Notes: generated by a model not told the origin, from the sequence alone. A DNA stretch of 64,000 nucleotides from Mesostigma viride (GCA_009746045.1 RPFO01001845.1:1-64000), one strand, 5' to 3'. Counted from the first letter of the stretch, positions 22,732 to 31,827 are shown. Made by a program: numbers and translations.

Positions 22732-23348
22732 AGTTGTGAGGGTAAGAATGCCACGAATTCCGCCATGGTTCTTGCAGGAAGTTGCCTTTATTAACAATCA
22801 GGAAACACAGACGTAAGTCACGTCACTTCCAAGACTGCACGCAGCACAGACGACAGGGTCGCAGTGCCAAGAGAACGTGCACGCAAGAACTAGCGTCCCG
22901 GTGTGACCAAGTCACTCATATAGCTTACTAGGGACGCGTCCAAGTATTCAGCTGCACTGTCACAGCTGAACTGTCAATCAATTGATTACACAGACTCTGG
23001 CACGCCTTTGGCGCGCAGATCTATCAATTGTCCATACGGCTAGTCCTGTGGACCTATCCGTACACTAGTCAGCATCAATTGTCTCATAGGTCCTGGCGCG
23101 CTACAGTGCGCCTACCTATCAATTGACCATCAAGTCCTGTACAAGTCCTGTCAACGTCCTGCGGACTATCAAAGTGACACTTGTACATCCTGTGTCCGTA
23201 CGCGCCCACAGTGGCGCGCCGGGTACTGTCGGCACAGCCTAGGAAACGTCATAACTTTTACGTTCCTTAACCAAATGAGGCGTTCAAGGTGCCGTTGGAA
23301 AGAGCGTAACAATCTCTATCCATCTAACGTAAATCCTTTACGTTAACT
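22732..23348 (-). repeat. Family A LTR, 3' copy of A1
   Basis: 617 bp. On the minus strand it begins AGTTAACG after the polypurine tract and ends CACAACT. It contains several TATCAATTG or similar repeats mid-LTR, a TATATGAG box (plus-strand CTCATATA near 22916) and AATAAAGG close to the 3' end, which could serve as promoter and poly(A) signal. Confidence 0.92.
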
Positions 23349-23370
23349 CCAATCCCTTCTTTTCTTTAGG
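23349..23370 (-). promoter_or_regulatory. Family A polypurine tract
   Basis: Minus strand AAGAAAAGAAGGGATTGG lies directly against the LTR start. It is the expected primer for second-strand cDNA. Confidence 0.85.
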
Positions 23371-23995
23371 GTCACATCCCCTGCCAGGGACCCTTGAAGT
23401 AGCTTGAAATGTCCTTCACTCCAGCTTGAAGCTTGAACAGATGTCTTTAATGGCCAATGCCATTCCCCCAGCCCTTTCTTTTAAGGAACTGGAAAAGAAA
23501 CAGATCTGCCACAGGGAAAACCATTTCATGAGAAATGGAGAAAACCTATGGAAGTGGCATTACAGAGTACCACCAGATATTAGAAGCACACAAAATTAAA
23601 TACATACAGGTTAATTCTATGAGGTCTTCTCCAGGAATTAATCCCATCACCTCGGTAGAGCCTCCAGTACAATGACCTTCTGGCGGTGAGTTACATTAAT
23701 CCCAGATACTAATCCCATAAAACCCAGTACATATTCAATATAAGTACAATAAATCCATGACAATTAAAATACCACTTGACAAAGTAAGGCGTATTACAAT
23801 AGTTTGCCTGTCATTCTCTCAACAGGGGTCTATTGGCGCCCGTCTTACGGCGCCCGTCTACTTGCCAGATGGTAAACTGCCACAGCAAACAAATGACAAA
23901 ATGAAACACATAGGCAACAATTAAATCCTGCCCTGGGGAACTAGGGAAGTCTGAACAGGCAAACACCTGAACAGGCCAGCTTGTAGAAACATAAT

Positions 23996-24017
23996 ACCAG
24001 GGAATCGAACCCCGCCC
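23996..24017 (-). ncRNA. tRNA-like T-arm / Pol III B-box in A1 3'UTR
   Basis: On the sense (minus) strand this reads GGGCGGGGTTCGATTCCC then TGGT. It can form a 5-bp stem (one G-U) with loop TTCGATT, as in a tRNA T-arm, and contains GGTTCGATTCC, a perfect Pol III B-box. The same 22 bases occur in the 3'UTR of family B although the surrounding UTRs differ. No acceptor or D-arm partner is found, so this is not a complete tRNA gene. Confidence 0.6.
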
Positions 24018-24295
24018 TATAAACCCCAGAATAAAGGTTCCCAGACCATTGTGAGAGTATGTACAAATATACATTTCTTTTAAAATAGAATACATGGTCT
24101 GTAATGGACCTGTCAACCTTGTGTAGTCAACAGCATGAACCCCAGCCAAAACCTGGCTGTATCCTGATTAAAATCAGAGTGAGTGTACCATGGTCCATGA
24201 GCCTTAGTACAGACTAAAATACAGGTATTATGCCAGTCACAATGCTGACACTACCACACAATCTGCTCTCCAATGCCCTATAACCATGCACCAGC

Positions 24296-27200
24296 TTAGA
24301 CAGCTTGCTGAGATGGGTCCATCAGAGACTGAAGAACCTTGTATTGCACTGCTGCCTTCTGCACTAGCTTGGTCAAAGCATCAGCAGGATTGTCAACCCC
24401 AGGGATATGCTCAATATTGGCCAAGGAGGACAACTCCTTAAGAAGGAGATAATCCAAGTCCCTACTTCTGGCCATCTGCCTGTGCACAAACTGCACCATC
24501 CCCATGGAGTCTGTTTTTAGAAGAGTGGTAACCTGAAGTGGCCAAGGAGTGTTAGAAGTCATCTGATGAAGCAACTCCTTCAGATAAAGGCTTGTGTGAA
24601 TGCCTTCACAAATAGCCCTGCATTCTGCCACATCACTGCTGACAGCCACCCGTTTGTGCAGGCGACTAAACCAGCTCACCAAACTCCCCAGGCCTTCCTG
24701 TCTGAGCACAAAGAGCCCTGCAGCCCTGCCCCTGACCTTGGAGACCTGCCTGCTGTCCATTGAGCTATCCACATACAGCTCCATGCAAATGGGTTGTGAT
24801 AAATCCACTGCAGACAACAGAATGCCAGATGAAGCCCTGACCTGATCAGCCACCTTGGCAGACCCTAGCTCCACCAGCATGTCATCAGGCAACCTGGCTA
24901 TGACCATAAGGTCTGGCCTGGAAATGCCTGCCACCCAAGCAACCATGCCCCTCACCATGGGACACAGTGCCTGTGTGATGGTTGGAGGAAGCTTGCTAAT
25001 GAGGGTCTCTTGATAGTCATTGCCCCCCACCAGCAGCATACGCCACTCCCCTCCCTTCTTCACCAGTGTGGCCTCCATGCCCACAAACAGCAGAGGCTCA
25101 TTCTCCACCTGCCATTGCTCCCTACCCAGAGGAAACTTGGACTTAATGATGGAGATCAGCTCCTTAAGCCACGACGTGGGAGCTATCAGATGTAGGTCAT
25201 CCCCGTGCAGCGAAGCATACACTGGCAGGCCTTCCCATTGCCCCAGAAACAGACAGGGGTCTACAGGAGAGACCTTCAAGTTGCAATGCTCCTTCAGGAA
25301 ACGGTTGAGAGTCTCCCTCCAGATTATTGGACTTGACCTCAGGCCCTCCAGGCCCTTGAGGATTTTAAGGAACTCCGTGTGGATGTCCCTTTTCCATACA
25401 GCAGGCACCCTAACATAGAAAGGCGTCTTGCCCTCCCACTTTTCCTGTGCCACATCTGCATCACCCTCCAGAAATGCCCTCTTGAAGTCTATCACCACTG
25501 AGCCATAGTCCAAGCCCTTGTTGAGAAGGCCTAGAAAGACACACAGCAGCAGCCTCCAAGTATCATGCAGCATGCCAGGGGTATACAACTCCTCAGCAGT
25601 GCACTCACCAGTACCCTTGAACTCATTCAGCACTGGCCTGACATGTGGTACCTTGACCCCGTCCACCTCCTTCATCTTGATGACAAACTTGAGCTTGAGT
25701 AGACGTCGTGCAGGAGGCAGGTCATTGACAGGTTCCACGCATTTCTTGGAGATCCAGTCCTCCCCAGATTTAATCAGACCCAGTGTGACCTGGGGACACA
25801 TAATGGGAGAGGACATGAGCTTCACCAGGCCTTGGTAGTTGATAGGGCTGTGTCCAGCAAGTGAGTGAGGACCAATGCCCAAACTGCTTGGATGACTAGC
25901 AGCTGGCAGTATGAGGTCATCAACCAAGGGCTCCTGCCCCTGGCACACTTGCACACGCTTAACCGTCCTGGTTACTGCACGTGATAGGTGAGTGGTCCTG
26001 AAATTAATCAGTGGGACCTGACCAGCCCCTTCCTTAGTCAGGAGAGAGGACGTGATCACTACCCCATCCTGGCATAGGAAATTCTGCCCCAGAAGAGCAG
26101 GTCCTTGATAGCCCTCCAAGACACAAAAAGCAGTGTCCTGTCCAAGGATAGGAATGAATACCTCACCCAGTACCTTCACGTGTACCCCGCCACTGAAGTC
26201 AGACACAAACTGATAGCTGGGTTCAGACATGCTGTACCCTGCTGCAGCCCTGGTCCCAATAATGGAGACCTGAGAATTAGTGTCTACCTCTAAGGCAGTG
26301 TCCAGCCCCAGATTGCCATGCCACCTGAGCTTGGCTACCTTGGGCTGCTTCTTGGCCCTTTGTAGAGCCCCAATCAATCCAGCCAAACTTGTCCCCCTGG
26401 GCTTGGTTAGTGCCTTGGGCTTGACAGTTGACTCCCCAGCTGTTGACCTTGCAGCCTGTTCAACAAGTACCTCTGCAACCTGGCCAGGGCTGACAGATTC
26501 CCCTGCAACAGATGTGGTCGTTGCGTCAGTGATGTCACCTGGGACCTGAAAATCCTGCAGATCCTGTGAGCCTTGTGCCTGACTGCCCTCATTCATCAGG
26601 TTAGGCTTGACATATGACCAACTCAGCCGGTGTACATGCTTTGGTTCGTCCTCCATGCTGACCAAGCATGCGTGGCTAGCTTCATCAACCTGGGTAACCA
26701 CCCCAGGACTCCAGCTACCACGTTTGCCATAAAGGCTAGGTTCCTTCCAAGCTAGGACCTTCTGACCCACTTGTGGCTCCAGCATCTTCCAACCCCGGTC
26801 CTTCTCCCTCAGCTTGGCAAAGGTGACATGTGCAGCATGTTTCCAGCCCTCCAGCACATGTGGTGGGCACAGGCCATGATATAGACCCATTGGGCTGACA
26901 GCAACTCCATCATAGTAGAAGTTAACCCTGCTGTTCAGCTGCTGCTCCACGTTCCTCAGCCATGCACTCCTGACAAGTGCAGGTGCAGACAAGGGTACCC
27001 AGTCTTCAGAGATGATCAATTTCTTGACCTCCTGGATTGCCCTCTCGATAGCACCCTGCTGCCCATGAGCCTCCCTAGGTGTAACCAGCAACTCAGGAAG
27101 GGTAGGATCACCCTTGAGATGCTGAAACTGCATGTCCACCTGGATCCTTGTGGTAGGAAACTTGGCTCTTACATTCTGCAGGGCAGCCAGCAAGTACCTG

Positions 27201-27781
27201 TTCTTCATAGAAGGTAAATGCTCCAGCACCTTGTATTTCGTGTACCTGTCCACGCACACCAACAGTTGCATGCCCCTGATGTGTTGGATATCACACTGCA
27301 GATCACCAATGCTCTGAGGTAGAGCTTTGGCATGTGATTTCCTGGGCTTGTTGGAGGACAACTGGCACTTACACCGTGAGGCAGCTTGCTGACACGCCTT
27401 AAGAAGGGGTGCCCTGCCCATACGGAAGGCAAAGTTGTTTGACAGAGAAGTGGCATGCCCAAACATGTTGTGGATTCGGGCACCCAACTCCTGGTACACA
27501 GAGGAAGCAGTCCCTGGCACAGTCAGGACTGTGCTGTCAGGTTGTCCAGCATCACCATGCTGACTTCCATCCTGTTCTGACTCAGAGCCTGAGTCACCCT
27601 GCTCATGCCCAACACCTGGACCGCCAGCAGGGACCACATGCATACCACCAGAGGCCTTCACACCCCTCTGTGGTTGTACATTGGTTTCTCTCAAAATGAG
27701 AGGTCCACCCTCGTGCCCAGCACGAGGATGCATAGGGTCAGACATACTTACAGCTGCATCAGCTGTCAAGGACGTCTTCAT
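24296..27781 (-). CDS. Family A pol polyprotein, order INT-PR-RT-RNaseH
   Basis: 1161 residues from the ATG at 27781. The frame is also open upstream to the gag UGA (27923-27925), so the true product may be a gag-pol read-through. Residues ~100-150: zinc-binding-like H104-x4-H109 and C137-x-C139. Residues 160-260: integrase core with candidate D164, D216 and E246 (IERAIQEVK, compare copia NGVAERKN). 340-395: integrase C-terminal SH3-like part. 490-575: retropepsin-like domain, D500-T-N then ALLGQNFL. 690-960: reverse transcriptase, with D765 in DFKRAFL, GLRSSPIIW, and HGDD 859-862 in place of YVDD. 1000-1140: copia-type RNase H with D1005, E1053, D1091 and D1134 (ADALTK). Domain similarity assigns it to Ty1/copia, but the protease lies after integrase and no protease-like motif precedes integrase. 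The frame is intact. Confidence 0.9.
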   Translation of the reverse strand: MKTSLTADAAVSMSDPMHPRAGHEGGPLILRETNVQPQRGVKASGGMHVVPAGGPGVGHEQGDSGSESEQDGSQHGDAGQPDSTVLTVPGTASSVYQELGARIHNMFGHATSLSNNFAFRMGRAPLLKACQQAASRCKCQLSSNKPRKSHAKALPQSIGDLQCDIQHIRGMQLLVCVDRYTKYKVLEHLPSMKNRYLLAALQNVRAKFPTTRIQVDMQFQHLKGDPTLPELLVTPREAHGQQGAIERAIQEVKKLIISEDWVPLSAPALVRSAWLRNVEQQLNSRVNFYYDGVAVSPMGLYHGLCPPHVLEGWKHAAHVTFAKLREKDRGWKMLEPQVGQKVLAWKEPSLYGKRGSWSPGVVTQVDEASHACLVSMEDEPKHVHRLSWSYVKPNLMNEGSQAQGSQDLQDFQVPGDITDATTTSVAGESVSPGQVAEVLVEQAARSTAGESTVKPKALTKPRGTSLAGLIGALQRAKKQPKVAKLRWHGNLGLDTALEVDTNSQVSIIGTRAAAGYSMSEPSYQFVSDFSGGVHVKVLGEVFIPILGQDTAFCVLEGYQGPALLGQNFLCQDGVVITSSLLTKEGAGQVPLINFRTTHLSRAVTRTVKRVQVCQGQEPLVDDLILPAASHPSSLGIGPHSLAGHSPINYQGLVKLMSSPIMCPQVTLGLIKSGEDWISKKCVEPVNDLPPARRLLKLKFVIKMKEVDGVKVPHVRPVLNEFKGTGECTAEELYTPGMLHDTWRLLLCVFLGLLNKGLDYGSVVIDFKRAFLEGDADVAQEKWEGKTPFYVRVPAVWKRDIHTEFLKILKGLEGLRSSPIIWRETLNRFLKEHCNLKVSPVDPCLFLGQWEGLPVYASLHGDDLHLIAPTSWLKELISIIKSKFPLGREQWQVENEPLLFVGMEATLVKKGGEWRMLLVGGNDYQETLISKLPPTITQALCPMVRGMVAWVAGISRPDLMVIARLPDDMLVELGSAKVADQVRASSGILLSAVDLSQPICMELYVDSSMDSRQVSKVRGRAAGLFVLRQEGLGSLVSWFSRLHKRVAVSSDVAECRAICEGIHTSLYLKELLHQMTSNTPWPLQVTTLLKTDSMGMVQFVHRQMARSRDLDYLLLKELSSLANIEHIPGVDNPADALTKLVQKAAVQYKVLQSLMDPSQQAV

Positions 27782-27922
27782 AGGAACCTGTACCTCTCCA
27801 GGTGACCTGGGGCCACACTGAACCTGGAGATCACCCTCTTGTTGCCCAGATATAAAATCTGCATTGGAGCACCTGGCCTCCCCCTTGGGTGAATTAAGGT
27901 GTGTAGGGGTTGCCTCAGACAG

Positions 27923-29049
27923 TCACTGCTCCTTGTTGTCTTCTTGCTGACTGCCCTTTGAAGGCTGGCCTGCCTGGGACTTGTTGTTGTTCTTCTTGTT
28001 GTTGTTGTTATTCTTGTTGCTGCCCTGGCCCTGGGACTTCTTGAAGCTGGGACACTCCTTCTTGATGTGCCCCCACCCCTTGCACAGGTAGCATTGTATC
28101 TTGGACTTGCCCTGGCCACTGCCCCCATTGTCAGACGCGTTGCCCTGCTTGGGCTGACCACCCACCCGCCTGAACACCGACTTGGAGTGTGACCTCCTGT
28201 CAGAATCAGGTGAATGATCTCCCTTGCGCTTGTGATGGTTGCCCCTACGCCCTCCTTGGCTTCGGTCAGCCTCAGACGTCTTGGAGCCACCCTGGGTACG
28301 CCCGCCTGCCTGGGTAGCCTTCACTGCTGGCACTCCACCCTCAAACAGCTCCTCTGCCTCGAGAGCTTGTTTAATGATGACCTTGTAGGCCTTCAGGGTA
28401 GAGTGTGGGGCACACATGACTTTTAAGGAGCCACGTGTCGCCTTATCCAGCCCAGAAACCTTGAGCCAGTTGGTTAGGGCTATGTTATCAGCGACATTAA
28501 AGCCGTGAGCCCTGCCCTCCTCAACCATCTTACAATAGTTGAGAAAGTTCTGGATCAGGTCCCCCTTGACCTCCCACCCTTGGTACTTGTCCTGCCAATG
28601 GATGCCCACTTCTTCCTCTGATCCTCCAGCAGCTCCTTCAGCAGCTCCTTCAGCTCAGCCACGTACAGTGCCCAGGCCTTATTGGCCTTTTTGCACTCCC
28701 TGGTTAGGTCCTTAATCTGGTCAGTACACTTGCCAAAAGTGCTACTGCCTATCCAGATTTGATAGTAATTTGTACCACCGTACAAGCTAGGGAACCCTTC
28801 CAATCCCTCCACAAACTCTTCAGCCTGCTTAGGCTTGGAGTCTGAGGTTACAGGCTGCAACTGATTGACAATTAAAAGACCCTGTGTGGTAAGATCAAAG
28901 CCATGAATAGCTTGTGCATTATTATTATTGTGAGGAAGGTTGGTAATCTCTCCGGTAAGCCCCACGTCATCTACGTGAGCGGTTCCACTACCAGCACCCC
29001 CATTATTATTCCCACTGGCTGGACCCTTGCTACGGCGTCCCTCAGCCAT
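27923..29049 (-). pseudogene. Family A gag (one frameshift in this copy)
   Basis: Starts at ATG 29049 (MAEGRRSKGPASG) and ends in UGA at 27923-27925. The C-terminal part has a retroviral zinc knuckle, CYLCKGWGHIKKEC (C-x2-C-x4-H-x4-C), preceded by basic, Gly/Ser-rich sequence and followed by an Asn-rich tail. The middle is helical and resembles copia-type capsid. In this copy the frame breaks near 28600-28612; copy A2 reads through that point (QRKKVGIHWQDKYQG), so the break is local. A 12-base duplication (ELLKELL) is also specific to this copy. TAGTGCAG lies directly before the ATG and could be a 3' splice site. Confidence 0.85.
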
Positions 29050-29218
29050 CCTGCACTACCAGCTATTCAAAGAACACCTTAACAAAGCAGCAGAAAATAT
29101 GTACAAAATTTTTGTGTCGCCACTGCCGCCTGCGCCGGTGTCGCTGCCGCCCCGCGAATTGCCGCTGAAAATTCGACAAAAAAATGTCGACGAGTACTGC
29201 AGAAGAAAATTAGGCCGA

Positions 29219-29929
29219 CTAGTAGTCAAGGCCCCTGAAGTCGCAGTACGTGTATACGAACTCACGATCCTCCATATCCAGCTCCGGACCTGCACCGGTA
29301 TGAATTAAAACCGGCGTGCTCCCCGCCGCGTAAGTTGCGACGCGCCGACGCGCGACGAGGCGCAGAGGATGTGTAAAGATCGTCAATAATTCCCACCCCG
29401 CGGGAATCCACTCTCGCACAGAGGCGAGAAATGCCACCAGGTTAATTAAAACCTGGCGCTCGCGACTGCGTACGCCGCGAGTGAGCAGCGATAACAGCGC
29501 GAGATCCTGAAACAAATTTGTCGACACCGCCGGCGCGCCCCCCGTGCGTAGCGATGCCCAGTTTTGCAGGTTTCTCTGGTAACCGGTGAGTGAAGAGAGG
29601 ACGTTGTCCAACTCCTCAATGGCAGTCGTGACTTCGGTCACCGACCGCAAACCTCCCCGCACCTGGACCGTAAATGTCGATAAAATGTTTCGAATCTGGT
29701 CCAACAGGTTGCGGATTGCCGGCACCAGTGCTGGCAAATCGGGGTCCTCGGGGTTATCCCCGAGCAATGCGTGAGCTGCACGCTGCTGACGATGAAGCTC
29801 GTCGAGCGAGACCGTTACTTCGTCGAGCAATTGCTGCCACGACGGCACCGTCGGTCTTGACGAAGAACCAGCCGGCGGAGCGGCTATTTCCTCATCGTCC
29901 GGAATCCGAAATTCTTCCGAATTTGGCAT
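29219..29929 (-). CDS. Family A ORF1, unknown protein upstream of gag
   Basis: 236 codons from ATG 29929 (MPNSEEFRIPDDEE) to TAG. The start lies only 24 bases after the 5' LTR, so it is the first frame on the genomic RNA. It is mostly helical with an acidic N-terminus, a Pro/Ser linker and several Leu-rich segments, and ends GPELDMEDREFVYTYCDF. I recognise no domain. The segment IEELDNVLSSLTGYQ matches IDDLEQELHGLVGIQ in the family B ORF1, so the ORF is conserved between families and probably functional. It is separated from gag by about 170 bases and a different frame. Expression of gag would need splicing, re-initiation or leaky scanning. It may be an extra gag-like or structural protein; the function is unknown. 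Confidence 0.7.
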   Translation of the reverse strand: MPNSEEFRIPDDEEIAAPPAGSSSRPTVPSWQQLLDEVTVSLDELHRQQRAAHALLGDNPEDPDLPALVPAIRNLLDQIRNILSTFTVQVRGGLRSVTEVTTAIEELDNVLSSLTGYQRNLQNWASLRTGGAPAVSTNLFQDLALLSLLTRGVRSRERQVLINLVAFLASVREWIPAGWELLTIFTHPLRLVARRRVATYAAGSTPVLIHTGAGPELDMEDREFVYTYCDFRGLDY

Positions 29930-29953
29930 CTTTTTGACAGAGCGTGTAATACG
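29930..29953 (-). promoter_or_regulatory. Candidate primer-binding site of family A
   Basis: On the minus strand the 5' LTR end is followed by CGTATTACACGCTCTGTC. It does not begin TGG, so it cannot pair with a tRNA CCA tail. ATTACA is shared at the same offset with the candidate PBS of family B (CAAATTACAATGAG). An internal tRNA fragment, as in Drosophila copia, is one possible primer. Confidence 0.45.
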
Positions 29954-30570
29954 AGTTGTGAGGGTAAGAATGCCACGAATTCCGCCATGGTTCTTGCAGG
30001 AAGTTGCCTTTATTAACAATCAGGAAACACAGACGTAAGTCACGTCACTTCCAAGACTGCACGCAGCACAGACGACAGGGTCGCAGTGCCAAGAGAACGT
30101 GCACGCAAGAACTAGCGTCCCGGTGTGACCAAGTCACTCATATAGCTTACTAGGGACGCGTCCAAGTATTCAGCTGCACTGTCACAGCTGAACTGTCAAT
30201 CAATTGATTACACAGACTCTGGCACGCCTTTGGCGCGCAGATCTATCAATTGTCCATACGGCTAGTCCTGTGGACCTATCCGTACACTAGTCAGCATCAA
30301 TTGTCTCATAGGTCCTGGCGCGCTACAGTGCGCCTACCTATCAATTGACCATCAAGTCCTGTACAAGTCCTGTCAACGTCCTGCGGACTATCAAAGTGAC
30401 ACTTGTACATCCTGTGTCCGTACGCGCCCACAGTGGCGCGCCGGGTACTGTCGGCACAGCCTAGGAAACGTCATAACTTTTACGTTCCTTAACCAAATGA
30501 GGCGTTCAAGGTGCCGTTGGAAAGAGCGTAACAATCTCTATCCATCTAACGTAAATCCTTTACGTTAACT
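29954..30570 (-). repeat. Family A LTR, 5' copy of A1
   Basis: 617 bp with ends AGTT...AACT; no difference from 22732-23348 noticed by eye. On its outer side GCATT (30571-30575) duplicates 22727-22731. Confidence 0.92.
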
Positions 30571-30575
30571 GCATT

Positions 30576-31251
30576 GTCATGATCCTGATTCGGCATATCT
30601 CTGCGATTCCAGCGGCACCGGAACGAGTTCATTCCGACAAGTATCAAGAAAGTTATGGCGTTCCGACTTCCCGGTCGCGCGCGAGCGCGAGCCGGCTGTT
30701 CTTCTAAGTCGGACGTGAATATTTGCCGACGACATATGGGGTCGACAGTAATTCCTGGGCTGACAGGAATTAGGTGCTGTACCTACGACGGTATTGGATT
30801 AATACGTCGTACGCAGGAAATAGGAACCTTAACCTGTGGTCTGTTGGTACCGCAGGCTTAGTCCTGGACTTCTAGGTGCAGATGCAATAGTCACTGTGGA
30901 CTGTGCTCTGTGGTCATTGTGCCTGTATGGCAGACCTACTGTATAGGAGTTGAGCGCTGTACAGGTAGTGAATACTGTACCGGGGGTGTTATTACTGAGC
31001 AGGCCTCCTAGGCTGCTCAGGACTAGCAAGCACAGTGCACAAGTATATAAACAATAGGCCAGTGCCAAATGGGCATCTCTTGCGAGCCCGCCTCACGTGT
31101 TGTGCCTTGACTTGGCAAGCGCGTGTACAAGCCTCAAGTGTGTGAGCGCTGTAACATTATCCGATTTTAACAAAGCTCCGTTTCCAACCATATCACACAT
31201 TGCTGCATTGCAACCATATCCTTCACATTGCGTGTGATAAGAACGTTAACT
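30576..31251 (+). repeat. Family B LTR (inner), remaining 676 bp
   Basis: Continuation of the LTR begun at 22713-22731, ending AACGTTAACT. In this orientation the next bases are CAAATTACAATGAG, the presumed PBS. Three bases right after the target duplication (GTCATG versus GGCGTG) differ from the other copies. Confidence 0.85.
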
Positions 31252-31517
31252 CAAATTACAATGAGTCCCTATCCCTTCACGGGAAGCTCGTTGTGTTACC
31301 CATGTACAAGAGGTTGGCCAACTGTGGCAGCCCATAGGTGTTCAGCTAAGAACTTGAGAAGTATGTACAACCTTCAGGACCTTAGGCGAAACCCCACAGA
31401 TCACCCACAACAGCTCATCAGAAAACATTGCTGACCCCCAGACGGGAGTCGGCGCCGGTCTGCTGCCCCTTATCGAACCAGACACAACATCTACGCGAAG
31501 CACATGCAAAACACAAG
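31252..31517 (+). repeat. Family B PBS and leader next to the inner LTR
   Basis: 266 bp starting CAAATTACAATGAG directly after the LTR U5 end. It continues into the reverse complement of the B 3'UTR, so the leader faces an antisense pol. This is evidence of inversion within the element. Confidence 0.6.
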
Positions 31518-31619
31518 CTCCCATACTCGTTCCAACCGTGGAAAATCAGGGGACCTGTCGCCACCTCACCAGCATGGTGGATGGGTCAGCCAGTCCGTGA
31601 AACTCCGCCTTAAGACGGC

Positions 31620-31641
31620 ACCAGGGAATCGAACCCCGCCC
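31620..31641 (-). ncRNA. tRNA-like T-arm in family B 3'UTR (left arm)
   Basis: Same 22 bases, same sense orientation relative to pol, as in family A (core GGTTCGATTCC). It lies about 190 bases after the pol stop. Confidence 0.6.
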
Positions 31642-31827
31642 ACAAACCACAGATCTGGGGAAACCTCAGACTGAGATGAAAACCCCAGATAGACATCTCT
31701 CCATCAGAGACAATGTCAGACATTCCCACACCAGAGACATGTCTCACCCCTCAAGGTGTGCTCAGGATTATGTACAATCAAGCTCCCAGCCTGATATCCA
31801 GAGACTTAAGCACCCAGCTCTCAGCTT

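Larger units (their letters stand above)
22732..30570 (-). mobile_element. Complete family A copia-type retrotransposon (A1)
   Basis: 7,839 bp on the minus strand, with two 617-bp LTRs that look identical by eye, target duplication GCATT, PBS, ORF1, gag, pol, 3'UTR and polypurine tract. It lies inside a family B LTR. Pol is intact (1161 codons from its first ATG), while gag has one frameshift. Matching LTRs mean a recent insertion. Confidence 0.92.

Noticed and set aside
27923-27925. Genetic-code change with UGA as sense
   Set aside because: UGA also ends ORF1 of family B and other frames, and appears between gag and pol only at the expected junction. Read-through is simpler.
27778-28290. 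170-codon frame overlapping gag and ending next to the pol ATG
   Set aside because: Out-of-frame shadow of gag (Arg/Thr-rich). Pol is in the gag frame, so no overlapping translational coupling is needed.
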